Positions 15,330 to 25,640 of a DNA stretch of 33,002 bases are shown here, piece after piece. The position numbers and the translations under genes are program-made. The first letter of the stretch is position 1, and each line of letters begins with the position of its first letter. The notes under the pieces were generated by a model that saw only the letters and a list, made by a program, of their open reading frames with translations, ran no database searches and had not been told where the DNA came from. The stretch spans positions 1 to 33,002 of the forward strand of contig JAIEMQ010000048.1 in the NCBI GenBank assembly GCA_019752015.1, in the 5' to 3' direction. Source of the stretch: Cyanobacteriota bacterium (GTDB taxonomy: Bacteria > Acidobacteriota > Vicinamibacteria > Vicinamibacterales > UBA2999).

Positions 15330-15659
15330 ATGAGTGATCTGGCCTCCGATCGCCGACGAGTCCCCCGCGCCGTGATCGCCGACACCGAGTTGTCGGTCCT
15401 GGCGTTTCCCATTCCAGTCCGGCTGCTCGACATCAGCCTTGGCGGTGTGCTGCTCGAATCAGCGCACCCGGTTGACCTTGGCCAGCGCGGCACGCTCCGT
15501 TTCAATTTCGGCGGCGTGCCTTTTTCCGCCGACGTCAAAGTCGAGCGCATCGACCGCACGCGCGGCGACAACGGCTCCGAGCGTTACTCCATCGGCGCGG
15601 CGTTCGTGGCGCTCAGTCGCAACGATCAACGCGTCATCGAACGTTTCGCGGTTCAGTAG
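15330..15659 (+). CDS. PilZ domain protein, first gene of EPS operon
   Basis: 109 residues from the ATG at 15330; a GTG at 15318 is possible but would touch the -12 element. The Arg box is SDRRRVPRAVI and the second motif is LLDISLGGVLLES, a full DxSxxG, so cyclic-di-GMP binding is likely. Later strands (LRFNFGGVPFSADVKVERI, YSIGAAFVAL) complete the PilZ barrel. Its stop is followed after 9 bases by the GTG of the sigma-54 activator, with the activator's ribosome site (agagga) overlapping the PilZ stop, so the two are co-transcribed. It differs in sequence from the PilZ protein at 14809, so it is not a recent duplicate. Confidence 0.85.
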   Translation: MSDLASDRRRVPRAVIADTELSVLAFPIPVRLLDISLGGVLLESAHPVDLGQRGTLRFNFGGVPFSADVKVERIDRTRGDNGSERYSIGAAFVALSRNDQRVIERFAVQ

Positions 15660-15668
15660 AGGACCATC

Positions 15669-16793
<1,125 letters not shown>

Positions 16794-16796
16794 CAC

Positions 16797-16844
16797 GGGT
16801 GCCTGGGTGCCTGGGTGCCTGAGTGCCTGGGTGCTCGGGTGCAT
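16797..16844 (+). repeat. 8-bp tandem repeat in export gene leader
   Basis: Six consecutive 8-base units of GGGTGCCT: three perfect (16797-16820), then gagtgcct, gggtgctc and gggtgcat. Because 8 is not a multiple of 3, gain or loss of a unit shifts the reading frame of any start located upstream. Confidence 0.88.
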
Positions 16845-17441
16845 GGTTCTGGCTACGCCAGCCCTCGATGCGCAGGCGCAGAAGCCCACACTGACCGCAC
16901 AGTCGATGCCGGCGGCCGCAGCCGCGGCGGTGGCGCCGCGCCCGACCGATCCGGTCGTGCCCGCGGGCTACGTGATCGGCACCGACGATGTGCTGTCGAT
17001 CGTGTACTGGAAGGACAAGGACATGTCCGCGGACGCGAAGGTGCGTCCGGACGGCCGCATCGCGCTGCCGCTGATCAACGAAGTGCAGGCCGCCGGCCTG
17101 ACGCCGGAGCAGCTCCACAGGAAGCTGACGGAAGAATCCAAGAAGTACATGGAAGACGCCAACATCACGGTCGTCGTCCGCGAGATCAACAGCCGCAAGG
17201 CGTTCATCACCGGCGAAGTCAACAAGCCCGGTCCGTATCCGCTGACGTCGCCGACCACGGTGATGCAGCTGATCTCGATGGCCGGCGGGCTTCGCGAGTA
17301 CGCCGACAGCAAGAAGATCATGATCATGCGCTCCGAGAACGGGCGCCAGATCAGCCTGCCGTTCAACTACAAGGACGTCGCCGCGGGCAAGAAGCTGCAG
17401 CAGAACATCGAGCTCAAGCCCGGTGACACGGTGGTGGTCCC

Positions 17442-18794
17442 GTGATCCGGAAGGCAGAAGGCAGAAGGCAAAAGGCAGAAGGCAAAAGGGAAGGACGAAA
17501 GTCTTTTGCCTTTTGCCTTTTGCCTTTCGCCTTTTTGCTAATGCCGGCCATCGCCGGCGCCCAGACAGCGCGTAATCCGTTTGCGGATTTGTTCGGCCGC
17601 CCGTCCAGCCAGGGCGGCGGTGAGCGCACGTCGGTGCAGCTGCGCACGACCGCGGGCGCGCAGATCGGGGACACGCTTCGGGCGGATTTCGATCGGCGGG
17701 ATGTCGTGCCGGACGGACTCGCCGCCGCCGCAGATGCGAGTGTCGTGGCGCAGTACCTGCGCGATCGAGTGCAGTTCGTGGGCCAGGGACGATACAGCTA
17801 CCAGGAGTTCCGGCAGGAACCGGCCTTCGGCGCGCCGGCGTTCGACGCGGGCGGCCGCATCAATTTCGACCTCACGTCGCGGATCGCGTTTCAGGGCGGC
17901 GGTCAGTTCGTGCGGTCGCCGTTCTTCCGGTTGATGTGGCTCGCGCCCGAGATCTTCGGGCCGTCGGTTCCAGCCGGGGGCAGCGCGGCGATCCTGATGA
18001 TGCGCAACGACTCGGCTGAAGGCAACGCCGGTCTGACCGCGCAGATGGGAAAGCGCACCTCGATCACCGGCACGGCGTTCACGCGCCAGACGCGATTCGC
18101 GGGCGCGCCGCAGAACGATTTCACCGCCGTCGGCGGGCGGGGCGTCGTGAGGCGTCAGCTCAATCGCTGGCTCGGCTTGCGCGCGGGATATTCGCGCGAA
18201 GAGTTGCGGATGCCACCCGCGACCGGGCTCGAGAACTACACCAACGAAATCATCGATGCCGGCGTCGACTTCGCGAAGTCGTTCTCAATGGGCCGCCGCG
18301 CGACGTTCGCGTTCGCGACGGAGACGTCGATGGTCCGGCAGAACGCGGGCGGCCGGCAGTTCCGCCTGAACGGCCGCGCCGCCTTTCAGCGTTTTTTCCT
18401 CAGGACCTGGGTCACGCAGCTCGCGGCGCTGCGCGGCACCGAGTTTCTGCCCGGCTTCAGGGGCCCCGTGTTCACCGAGCGCGGCAATGCGTCGATTGCC
18501 GGTTACATGTCCAGGCGCCTGCTGCTGAACCTCAACGGCAACGCCGGCCGCGGCGCGGTAGGCGTCGGCGATGCGCGGCAGTTCATCTCTTACTCCGGCG
18601 ACGCGTCGGTGACCGTTGGCGTGACTCGTCACCTCGGCGTGTTCACGCAGTACGTCTACTACCACTATCAAATGCCTCCCGATCCCCTCGCGCTCGTAAC
18701 CGTTCCGCAGCTCTCGCGGCAGGCGGTGTCGATCGGCGTGAAGACATGGGTGTCGATCATCGACAAGGAAAAGGTGCCTCGTGATCCCCGGTAA
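17442..18794 (+). CDS. Outer-membrane beta-barrel protein of EPS locus
   Basis: 450 residues, starting at a GTG that overlaps the previous stop (GTGA). Residues 1-40 form a signal peptide: a basic n-region (KAEGRRQKAEGKREGRK) followed by hydrophobic FAFCLLPFAFLLM and a cleavage region AIAGAQ. The mature part begins RNPFADLFGR and shows many alternating amphipathic strands ending in aromatic residues (INFDLTSRIAFQGGGQF, GLRAGYSREELRM, HLGVFTQYVYYHYQ). This is typical of the large barrel proteins found in exosortase-linked EPS loci (TIGR03016-like position). Exact family membership is not certain. It overlaps the start of the chain-length gene by 14 bases. Confidence 0.8.
   Translation: MIRKAEGRRQKAEGKREGRKSFAFCLLPFAFLLMPAIAGAQTARNPFADLFGRPSSQGGGERTSVQLRTTAGAQIGDTLRADFDRRDVVPDGLAAAADASVVAQYLRDRVQFVGQGRYSYQEFRQEPAFGAPAFDAGGRINFDLTSRIAFQGGGQFVRSPFFRLMWLAPEIFGPSVPAGGSAAILMMRNDSAEGNAGLTAQMGKRTSITGTAFTRQTRFAGAPQNDFTAVGGRGVVRRQLNRWLGLRAGYSREELRMPPATGLENYTNEIIDAGVDFAKSFSMGRRATFAFATETSMVRQNAGGRQFRLNGRAAFQRFFLRTWVTQLAALRGTEFLPGFRGPVFTERGNASIAGYMSRRLLLNLNGNAGRGAVGVGDARQFISYSGDASVTVGVTRHLGVFTQYVYYHYQMPPDPLALVTVPQLSRQAVSIGVKTWVSIIDKEKVPRDPR
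17454..17530. repeat. Two facing 7-bp tandem arrays forming a long hairpin
   Basis: The left array has five units of GCARAAG (17454-17488). The right array has four units of CTTTTGC (17503-17530, last unit ctttcgc). The arrays are complementary: 28 positions pair with one mismatch and two G-T wobbles around a 14-base loop. It lies 12 bases after the GTG start of the beta-barrel gene. Confidence 0.9.
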
Positions 18795-20337
18795 ACAGTA
18801 TTCATTCGACACGCTGCTGCAGGTGGCGCGGCGCCGCAAGTGGCTGATCCTCCTGCCGGCGCTGCTCGCCGGCGTGATTGGCGCGGCGATCGTGGCGTGG
18901 CTGCCCAACGTCTATCGCTCGGAGACGCTGATCCTCGTGGTGCCGCAGCGCGTGCCCGAGAGCTACGTGCGTTCGACGGTGACGGCGCGCATCGAGGACC
19001 GGTTACAGTCGATCTCGCAGCAGATCCTGAGCCGCACGCGGCTCGAGCAGATCGTCACCGACTTCAATCTCTACGCCAAGCAGCGCGCCGACAAGGAGCT
19101 GATGGAGGACATCGTCGAGCGGATGCGCACCCGCGACATCGGCATCGACATCATCAAGGGCGATGCGTTCCGCGTCAGCTACCAGGCGGGCGATCCGCGC
19201 ACCGCGATGCGCGTCACCGAGCGGCTGGCGTCGCTGTTCATCGACGAGAGCTTGCGCGATCGCGAAGTGCTGGCCGAGGGCACCAGCCAGTTCCTGTCGA
19301 CGCAGCTCGACGAGGCACGCCGGCAGCTGGTGCTGACGGAGACGAAGATCCAGGACTTCCAGCGCGCGCACAACGGCGAGCTGCCGGCGCAGATGAGCGC
19401 CAACCTGCAGGGGCAGCACAACGCCGAAATGGCGCTGCAATCACTCGGCGAGGATCTGAATCGCGATCGCGAACGGCGGATCACGCTCGAGCGCCAGGTG
19501 ACCGATTTGATTGAATCGCCGGCGGAAACCAAACCGGCCGACCCGGCCAAGCCGGAGATCGCGCAGACGCTCGAGGACGAGCTGCGCCTCGCGCAGCAGG
19601 CGCTGCTGGCGGTCGAGTTGAAGTTGAAGCCGGAGCATCCCGACGTCAAGAAGCAGCGGCGCACGGTCGACGAGCTCGAGAAGCGCGTCGCGGCGCAGAA
19701 GCTCGAAGGCACGCTGACCTCGCGGCCGACCGGAGCGGTGGTCACGATGGATCCGGCGAAGCGCAAGCGCCTGCTCGAAGCGCGCGCCGACCTCGAGAAT
19801 CTCGATCGCCAGATCCAGGGCAAGCTCGCCGAAGAGGGCCGCTTGCGCGGCCTGGTCGGCATGTATCAGGCCCGCATCGAGGCGACACCGGTGCGCGAGG
19901 CCGAGCTGGCCGCGCTGTCGCGCGACTACGAGACGCAACAACAGACGTATAGCGGCCTGCTGCAGAAGAAAGAGGAGTCGCAGATCGCGGCCAACCTCGA
20001 GAAGCGGCAGATCGGCGAGCAGTTCAAGATTCTCGATCCGGCGCGGATGCCGGAACGGCCGGCGAGCCCTGATCGTCCTCGTCTCTATTTGATTGCGTTG
20101 CTGGTGGCGATCGCCACCGGCCTCGGCGCCGCCGCACTCGCGGAAGTTTTCGACAAGTCACTGCGCACCGAAGCCGACGTTCGCGCCGCCTTGAATCTGA
20201 TGGTGCTGGCGACGGTGCCAGTGATGCGTGATGCGACGGTGTCGCGGCGCGGGTTCCGCCGCGCGCTGGCGGCGAGCAGTGCCGCACTGACCCTGCTTCT
20301 CGTCGGCGCGGCCATCGCGTGGAGGCTGTGGCGATAG
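18781..20337 (+). CDS. Polysaccharide chain-length determinant, Wzz/GumC-like
   Basis: 518 residues from a GTG overlapping the previous gene by 14 bases. Membrane helix 1 is at about 21-40 (WLILLPALLAGVIGAAIVAW), then the Wzz domain (YRSETLILVVPQRVPESYV). A long periplasmic coiled-coil spans about 150-400 (LDEARRQLVLTETKIQDFQ, VDELEKRVAAQKLE). A Pro-rich motif (RMPERPASPDRP) precedes helix 2 at about 434-455, and an extra C-terminal helix lies near 493-512. It sets polymer length and bridges the inner membrane to the export channel. It matches the XrtA-associated form in length and neighbours. The cytoplasmic kinase is a separate gene (21285). Confidence 0.92.
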   Translation: MIPGKQYSFDTLLQVARRRKWLILLPALLAGVIGAAIVAWLPNVYRSETLILVVPQRVPESYVRSTVTARIEDRLQSISQQILSRTRLEQIVTDFNLYAKQRADKELMEDIVERMRTRDIGIDIIKGDAFRVSYQAGDPRTAMRVTERLASLFIDESLRDREVLAEGTSQFLSTQLDEARRQLVLTETKIQDFQRAHNGELPAQMSANLQGQHNAEMALQSLGEDLNRDRERRITLERQVTDLIESPAETKPADPAKPEIAQTLEDELRLAQQALLAVELKLKPEHPDVKKQRRTVDELEKRVAAQKLEGTLTSRPTGAVVTMDPAKRKRLLEARADLENLDRQIQGKLAEEGRLRGLVGMYQARIEATPVREAELAALSRDYETQQQTYSGLLQKKEESQIAANLEKRQIGEQFKILDPARMPERPASPDRPRLYLIALLVAIATGLGAAALAEVFDKSLRTEADVRAALNLMVLATVPVMRDATVSRRGFRRALAASSAALTLLLVGAAIAWRLWR

Positions 20338-20339
20338 CT

Positions 20340-21263
20340 ATGTATGAGAGCTTTTACGGGCTGCAGGAGCGGCCCTTCGATCTGTCGCCGAACCCGCGGT
20401 TCCTGTGCTTCACGCCGCAGCATCGCGAAGCGCTCGCGCATCTCGAGTACGGCCTGGCCGGACGGCCGGGCGTGACGGTGCTCGTCGGCGAGGCCGGCAC
20501 CGGCAAGACGACGCTGGTTCGCAAGGCGCTGCAGGCGTCGAGCAGCGAATCGACGATCGTGCACCTGTCGAATCCGACACTGACACGCGCGGAGTTCTTC
20601 GAATACCTCGCCGCCGGATTCGGCTTCACCGCCGAAGCCGGCCGGTCGAAGATTCAGTTCCTGCGCGAGCTTGAAGCGGCACTCGACAATCCGCTCGCTC
20701 CGCGGCTGGCGCTGATCGTCGACGAAGCGCAGAGCGTGCCCTACGAGCTGCTCGAGGAAATCCGGCTGCTCACCAATTCGGAATCGTCAATCGGCCGGTC
20801 GATCGCGGTCGTGCTCGTCGGTCAGCCTGAACTGGGTCGGCGGCTCGATGAAGCGCGGCTTCGCCAGTTGAAACAGCGCGTCGTGCTTCGCTGCGAGCTG
20901 ACGCCGCTCAGCCTGAAAGACACGGCGGCGTACATTGCCGCTCGCGTCAAGACCGCCGGCGGGGAAGCGGTGCGATTGTTCTCACGCGATGCGGTCGTGC
21001 AGATTCACCAGCACTCGAACGGCATCCCGCGCGTCATCAGCGTGATCTGCGACAACGCGCTGGTCAACGGCTTTGCCGCCGATCAGAAACCGGTCGGCGC
21101 GGCGACGGTGATGGACGTGTGCCGGTCGCTATCGCTGCCATCGAGTGCGGCGAAGCCAACCCCGGTGCCAGTGGCGGTACGCGCGGCGGAAACGCTGCCG
21201 GTCGAGAGCCGCGCGCCCATGTTCAGCGGCGTGTTCGGCCGCCGGCGCTTCTCATTCTTCTAA
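20340..21263 (+). CDS. ExeA-like AAA ATPase, XrtA-associated type
   Basis: 307 residues from the ATG at 20340 (MYESFYGLQERPFDLSPNPR), the invariant family start. The open frame reaches back to 20319 but those codons overlap the Wzz gene. Walker A GEAGTGKTT is at 50-58 and Walker B LALIVDEAQ near 123-131. Later motifs are VVLVGQPELGRRLDEARLRQ (sensor region) and SNGIPRVISVICDNAL. Homologues of ExeA use ATP to help assemble or position envelope secretion structures, and this subfamily accompanies exosortase EPS loci. It lies 2 bases after the chain-length gene stop. No membrane segment is visible. Confidence 0.92.
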   Translation: MYESFYGLQERPFDLSPNPRFLCFTPQHREALAHLEYGLAGRPGVTVLVGEAGTGKTTLVRKALQASSSESTIVHLSNPTLTRAEFFEYLAAGFGFTAEAGRSKIQFLRELEAALDNPLAPRLALIVDEAQSVPYELLEEIRLLTNSESSIGRSIAVVLVGQPELGRRLDEARLRQLKQRVVLRCELTPLSLKDTAAYIAARVKTAGGEAVRLFSRDAVVQIHQHSNGIPRVISVICDNALVNGFAADQKPVGAATVMDVCRSLSLPSSAAKPTPVPVAVRAAETLPVESRAPMFSGVFGRRRFSFF

Positions 21264-21284
21264 GGCATTGGTAGCGAAACGACC

Positions 21285-22316
21285 ATGACGAGACTCAGCG
21301 ACGCGCTCAAACGAGCACAGGAAACGGCCGGCGCCCCGCCCTTCACCAGCGAAGAGGCGCTGCCGCCATCGACGACGTGGAAGTTCGCGCCGGTTGAAAC
21401 GATGCACGTGCCGCCGGTCGAAACGCCGGCGCCGGAAATCAGCCAGGAGGAGCAGCCGGAACTCGGCGTCGAGGCGCCCGCGTTTGTCGCGCCGGCGCCG
21501 CCGCCGGCCAGTGCGATCCTCGCCGAGCCCGCGCCGCTTCCGGAACACGCCATCAAGGTCGGCGACGCCGATCGCGGCAAGTTGATCGTCGGCGAGCACG
21601 TCGATCCCGCCATGGTCGAGCAGTACCGCCACCTCGCGGCCGTGCTGCACCACGCGCAGAAAGCGTCGGGCGTGCGCACGGTCATGGTGACGTCGGCGCT
21701 GCCGGCGGAAGGCAAGACGCTGACGGCCACCAATCTCGCGCTGACGCTCAGCGAGTCGTATCAGCGGCGCGTACTGCTGATCGACGGCGACCTGCGCCGT
21801 CCGCGGCTGCGAGAAATGTTCGCGCTGCGGGCGACGGAAGGCTTGACCGACAGCCTCGCGCTGCCGCGCGAAGGCAAGCTGCCGGTTCACCAGATCACGC
21901 CGAACCTGTGGGTGCTGACCTCGGGCCGCATGCTGCCGGATCCGATGAGCCTGCTCGTCTCGCCGTCGATGAAGCAGCTGATCGACGATGCGAAAGATTC
22001 GTTTGACTGGGTCGTCGTCGATACGCCGCCGATCGCGATCCTGCCGGATGCGAACCTGCTCGCCTCGATGATCGACACCACGTTGCTGGTGGTGTCCGCG
22101 CAGTCGACGCCGTATCCGATGGTGCAGCGCGCGGCGCAGGCGGTCGGCACGAATCGCATCCTCGGCGTGGTGCTGAACCGCGCCGAGCAGAACGGTCTGC
22201 CTGCCAACTACGGTTATTACGGTGCGAAGTCTTATCAGCCGGGCCACCCCTCGCCCGCGCGTCGACGGTGGTTCGGGTGGCTCCGCAAGCGCGGGGGCGT
22301 GCCCCATGTTCAATAA
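21285..22316 (+). CDS. BY-kinase (tyrosine autokinase), XrtA-associated type
   Basis: 343 residues, cytoplasmic. It has a variable Pro/Glu-rich N-terminus (about 15-90), then the P-loop kinase domain: Walker A SALPAEGKTL (137-146), Walker A' LLIDGDLRRP (164-173) and Walker B VVVDTPP (243-249). The C-terminal Tyr cluster (Y309, Y311, Y312, Y317 in NYGYYGAKSY) is the expected autophosphorylation site. It cycles phosphorylation to control polymer length with the Wzz-like protein at 18781. The ATG at 21285 follows a 21-base gap with no strong ribosome site. It overlaps the next gene by 11 bases. Confidence 0.94.
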   Translation: MTRLSDALKRAQETAGAPPFTSEEALPPSTTWKFAPVETMHVPPVETPAPEISQEEQPELGVEAPAFVAPAPPPASAILAEPAPLPEHAIKVGDADRGKLIVGEHVDPAMVEQYRHLAAVLHHAQKASGVRTVMVTSALPAEGKTLTATNLALTLSESYQRRVLLIDGDLRRPRLREMFALRATEGLTDSLALPREGKLPVHQITPNLWVLTSGRMLPDPMSLLVSPSMKQLIDDAKDSFDWVVVDTPPIAILPDANLLASMIDTTLLVVSAQSTPYPMVQRAAQAVGTNRILGVVLNRAEQNGLPANYGYYGAKSYQPGHPSPARRRWFGWLRKRGGVPHVQ

Positions 22317-23697
22317 AACGTGGCGATCGGTCATTCTCGTCGCCGGCGAAACGCTGCTGCTCGTTGCTGCCGTCGTCATTAGCAGCATTGTGATCGGCGG
22401 CGCCCGCGCCTGGGAGCTGCTGACCGACAACACCGCGTTCCTGCGCGTGCTGCTGATCGTGCTGGTGGTCCAGGTCTGCCTGCACTACACCGATCTCTAC
22501 GACCTGCACACGATCCAGACCAAGCGCGACCTCGCGAGGCGGTTGATGCGCGCGATTGGCGCGACCTCGCTGATTCTCGGGTTCGCGTACTGGGTCTTCC
22601 CGCTGCTCGTCGTGGAGCAAGGCGTGTTTCTGATGTCGGCGGCGCTGGCGATCGTCATGGTGATGGCGTGGCGCTCGGCGTTCGACGTGATCACGTCGCG
22701 GTTGATGCCGCGCGAACGATTGCTGCTGGTGGGCACGAGCCCCGCCGCGATCGTGCTGGCGCGCGAGCTGTTCGAGCGCCGCCAGGAGATCGGCGTCGAC
22801 ATTGTCGGCTTCGTCGATCCCGATCCGGCGCGCGTCGGCGCACCGGTGATCAATCCGGGCGTGGTCGGCACCATCGACGACATTCCCGGACTGACGGCGC
22901 GCATGGCGGTCGATCGCGTGGTCGTCAGCCTGTCGGATCAGCGCGGCAAGCTGCCGATGGATCAGCTCCTCAACGTGCGGCTGCGCAGCGGCGTGCTGTT
23001 CGATCACCTGGCGTCGGTCTACGAGGAATACACGGGCAAGATTGCGCTCGAGAACCTGCGGCCGAGCTGGTTGGTGTTTTCGACCGGTTTTCGCAAGTCG
23101 AGACTGCTGACCCTGACCAAGCGGGTCTTCGATATCACGGCCGCGGTGTGCGGGTTGATCCTGTCCCTGCCGCTGACGATAATTTCAGCGATCGTGGTGA
23201 AGCTCGAGTCGCCGCGCGATCCGGTGTTGTATCACCAGGAGCGCGTCGGCCTGAACGGCGAGCCCTTCACGATCCACAAGTTCCGGACGATGCGGAGCGA
23301 TGCGGAGGCGACGACCGGTCCGGTGTGGAGCGCCGGCGATCACGACCCGCGCATCACGAAAGTCGGCCGCTTCATGCGTAAGACGCGCCTCGACGAAATC
23401 CCGCAGCTGTGGAACGTGCTGCGCGGCGACATGAGCCTGATCGGACCGCGGCCCGAACGGCCGGCGTTCGTCGAGAAGCTGACCCAGCAGATTCCGTTCT
23501 ACGGCCAGCGTCACGTGGTCAAACCCGGCGTGACCGGCTGGGCGCAGGTGCGGTATTCGTACGGCGCCAGCGTCGAAGACGCGATCGAGAAGATGCAGTA
23601 CGACCTCTACTACGTGAAGCACATGTCGTTGATGTTCGATCTGATGATCGCACTCGAAACGATCAAGACCGTGGTGCTGCGGCGGGGCGCGAAGTGA
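22306..23697 (+). CDS. Polyprenyl glycosylphosphotransferase (EPS initiating transferase)
   Basis: 463 residues from the ATG at 22306 ([20 protein letters not shown]); the open frame extends upstream but only over the kinase gene. Several N-terminal membrane helices fall within about 8-130. A Rossmann-like middle domain ([20 protein letters not shown]) follows, then a further membrane helix ([20 protein letters not shown]). The catalytic bacterial sugar transferase domain shows [49 protein letters not shown] and [13 protein letters not shown]. It transfers a sugar phosphate to undecaprenyl phosphate and starts the repeat unit. Layout and context match the TIGR03013/TIGR03025-type enzyme of XrtA loci. 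It ends in a GTGA overlap. Confidence 0.94.
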   Translation: MFNKTWRSVILVAGETLLLVAAVVISSIVIGGARAWELLTDNTAFLRVLLIVLVVQVCLHYTDLYDLHTIQTKRDLARRLMRAIGATSLILGFAYWVFPLLVVEQGVFLMSAALAIVMVMAWRSAFDVITSRLMPRERLLLVGTSPAAIVLARELFERRQEIGVDIVGFVDPDPARVGAPVINPGVVGTIDDIPGLTARMAVDRVVVSLSDQRGKLPMDQLLNVRLRSGVLFDHLASVYEEYTGKIALENLRPSWLVFSTGFRKSRLLTLTKRVFDITAAVCGLILSLPLTIISAIVVKLESPRDPVLYHQERVGLNGEPFTIHKFRTMRSDAEATTGPVWSAGDHDPRITKVGRFMRKTRLDEIPQLWNVLRGDMSLIGPRPERPAFVEKLTQQIPFYGQRHVVKPGVTGWAQVRYSYGASVEDAIEKMQYDLYYVKHMSLMFDLMIALETIKTVVLRRGAK

Positions 23698-24602
23698 GCA
23701 ATCGGTTCTTCGCGCCGATCGGGCGGGTCAGGAACGCGATCAGCGTCGACGTGGAGGATTACTTTCACGCCTCGGCCTTCGATCGCGTGGTGCCGCGATC
23801 GGCGTGGGACGACTACGAGAGCCGAGTGGTGCCGAACACGCATCGCCTGCTCGATCTGTTCGATGAGCAGCGCGTCAAAGGCACCTTCTTCGTGCTGGGC
23901 TGGGTGGCGAAGAAATTTCCCGAGCTGGTTCGCGAGATTGCGACGCGCGGCCATGAGCTGGCCTCGCATGGCTACCATCATCAGCTGGTCTACATGCTGA
24001 CGCCGGCGCAGTTCCGCGACGACATTCGACGCGCCAAGGGTGTCATCGAGCAGGCCGGCGGCGTCCGTGTGCGCGGCTACCGCGCGCCGAGCTTCTCGAT
24101 CGTGCGCACCAGCTTGTGGGCGCTCGACGTGCTGATCGAGGAAGGGCACACCTACGACGCCAGCATTTTCCCGATTCATCACGATCGCTACGGGATTGCG
24201 GACGCGCCGCGCGCCGTTCATGTCATTCAGCGCGCCTCGGGATCGATCGTCGAGGTGCCGGCGTCGACGGTGCGCATTGGCGCGATGAACTATCCGATTG
24301 CCGGCGGCGGCTACTTCCGGCTGTTCCCGTACGCCGCGACCAAGTGGGGCATTGCGCGCGTCAACAATCGTGAAGGCGAGCCGGTCGTGCTCTACATCCA
24401 TCCGTGGGAAGTCGATCCCGATCAGCCGAAGCTCGAGGCCTCGCGGGCCACGCAGCTGCGGCATCACGTCGGCATGGCCGGCACGCTCGACAAGCTCCGC
24501 CAGATCACGACTGATTTTGCGTTCGGCCCGATCGCCGACGTGCTCGACACGCGGGCGCGAAACGCCGTGCCGTCGACGGCGAGGTGGGCGCATGCCAAAT
24601 AG
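23694..24602 (+). CDS. Polysaccharide deacetylase (NodB fold), XrtA-associated type
   Basis: 302 residues from a GTG at 23694 that overlaps the previous stop. NodB motifs are visible: ISVDVEDYFHASAF (D19, D22), GHELASHGYHH (metal ligands H92 and H96), RGYRAPSFSI (motif 3, R130) and the late VLYIHPWEVDPDQPK. It would remove N-acetyl groups from the polymer or its precursor. The SVDVEDYFH start is characteristic of the exosortase-locus subfamily (TIGR03006). There is no signal peptide, as usual for this group. It overlaps the FemAB-like gene by 11 bases. Confidence 0.94.
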   Translation: MSNRFFAPIGRVRNAISVDVEDYFHASAFDRVVPRSAWDDYESRVVPNTHRLLDLFDEQRVKGTFFVLGWVAKKFPELVREIATRGHELASHGYHHQLVYMLTPAQFRDDIRRAKGVIEQAGGVRVRGYRAPSFSIVRTSLWALDVLIEEGHTYDASIFPIHHDRYGIADAPRAVHVIQRASGSIVEVPASTVRIGAMNYPIAGGGYFRLFPYAATKWGIARVNNREGEPVVLYIHPWEVDPDQPKLEASRATQLRHHVGMAGTLDKLRQITTDFAFGPIADVLDTRARNAVPSTARWAHAK

Positions 24603-25623
24603 CCTGCAAGTGTCGACGGCAACACGCAGCGACAGCGGCGCGTGGGAAGCGTATGTAGACAGCCGCGGCGATGCCGCCGGTTATCACTCGTGGCGATGGC
24701 GCGACGTGTTCGCCAACGCGTTCGGGCACGAGCCGGTGTATCTGATTGCGCGTGAAGGCGGCGTGATCACCGGCGTGCTGCCGATGGTCCAGATCAAGAG
24801 CCTGTTGTTCGGACGGACGCTGACCTCGCTGCCGTTCGTCAATTACGGCGGCGTGATGGCGGATGCGCCGGAAGCCGGCCGCGCTCTGGTCGAGGCCGCG
24901 CACGAAGAGGCGCGTCAGCGGCGGTGCAGTCACGTTGAGCTCCGTCACATCGAACAGCAGTTTCCGAATCTGCCGGTCAAGCGTCACAAGGTGTCGATGC
25001 GGCTCGCGCTCGGTCCCTCGATGTGGGAGGGACTCGATCGCAAGGTTCGCAACCAGATCCGCAAGGCCGAGAAGTCCAGGCTCACGGTCGAACGCGGTGG
25101 CGAAGCGCTGGTCGGTGATTTCTACGCGGTGTTCGCGCGCAACATGCGCGACCTGGGCACGCCGGTGTATTCGCGGCGGCTGTTCGAAGAAGTGCTGCGC
25201 GCCTTTCCCGATCGCGCGCAGCTGCACATCGTGCGGCTGAACGGCACGCCGGTCGCCGGCGGCTTTACCTATCGCACCGCGTCGATGGTGCAGCTGCCAT
25301 GGGCGTCGTCATTGCGCGCCTACAACACGCTGTGCCCGAACGTGCTGCTGTATTGGGACGCGATCCAGTTCGCGCAACAGGCCGGCGCCAGCGTGTTCGA
25401 CATGGGCCGCTCGACGCCGAACGAGGGCACCTTCAAGTTCAAGTCGCAGTGGGGCGCCGAGCCGGTGCCGCTGCACTGGGAATATGAATTGATGACGCCG
25501 GGTGCGCTGCCGAACGTCAGCCCCGCGAATCCGACATACCAGTTGGCGATCTCGCTGTGGCAGAAGCTGCCGCTGGCGGTGACGACGCGCGTCGGGCCGA
25601 TGATCGTCCGCGCGATTCCCTGA
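24592..25623 (+). CDS. FemAB-like GNAT-fold protein, XrtA-associated type
   Basis: 343 residues. The ATG at 24592 lies inside the end of the deacetylase gene. FemAB signatures include YHSWRWRDVFANAFGHEPVY, LTSLPFVNYGGVMAD, LDRKVRNQIRKAEKSRLTVE and FDMGRSTPNEGTFKFKSQWG, the last typical of the exosortase-associated subfamily (TIGR03019). Such proteins have two acyltransferase folds and are thought to add an aminoacyl or acyl group to an envelope polymer; the exact donor is unknown. It is soluble with no membrane helix. Its stop is 17 bases before the ATG of the lyase-like gene. Confidence 0.92.
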   Translation: MPNSLQVSTATRSDSGAWEAYVDSRGDAAGYHSWRWRDVFANAFGHEPVYLIAREGGVITGVLPMVQIKSLLFGRTLTSLPFVNYGGVMADAPEAGRALVEAAHEEARQRRCSHVELRHIEQQFPNLPVKRHKVSMRLALGPSMWEGLDRKVRNQIRKAEKSRLTVERGGEALVGDFYAVFARNMRDLGTPVYSRRLFEEVLRAFPDRAQLHIVRLNGTPVAGGFTYRTASMVQLPWASSLRAYNTLCPNVLLYWDAIQFAQQAGASVFDMGRSTPNEGTFKFKSQWGAEPVPLHWEYELMTPGALPNVSPANPTYQLAISLWQKLPLAVTTRVGPMIVRAIP

Positions 25624-25640
25624 CGCGGTCCGGCGACACC

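Noticed and set aside
16815-17426. Second-frame open frame over the export protein
   Set aside because: Composed of Arg/Gly/Ala shadow codons; the overlapping frame has clear Poly_export and SLBB motifs.
16797-17530. Possible CRISPR array
   Set aside because: The repeats are 7-8 bp, contiguous and without spacers; they are simple tandem repeats inside genes.
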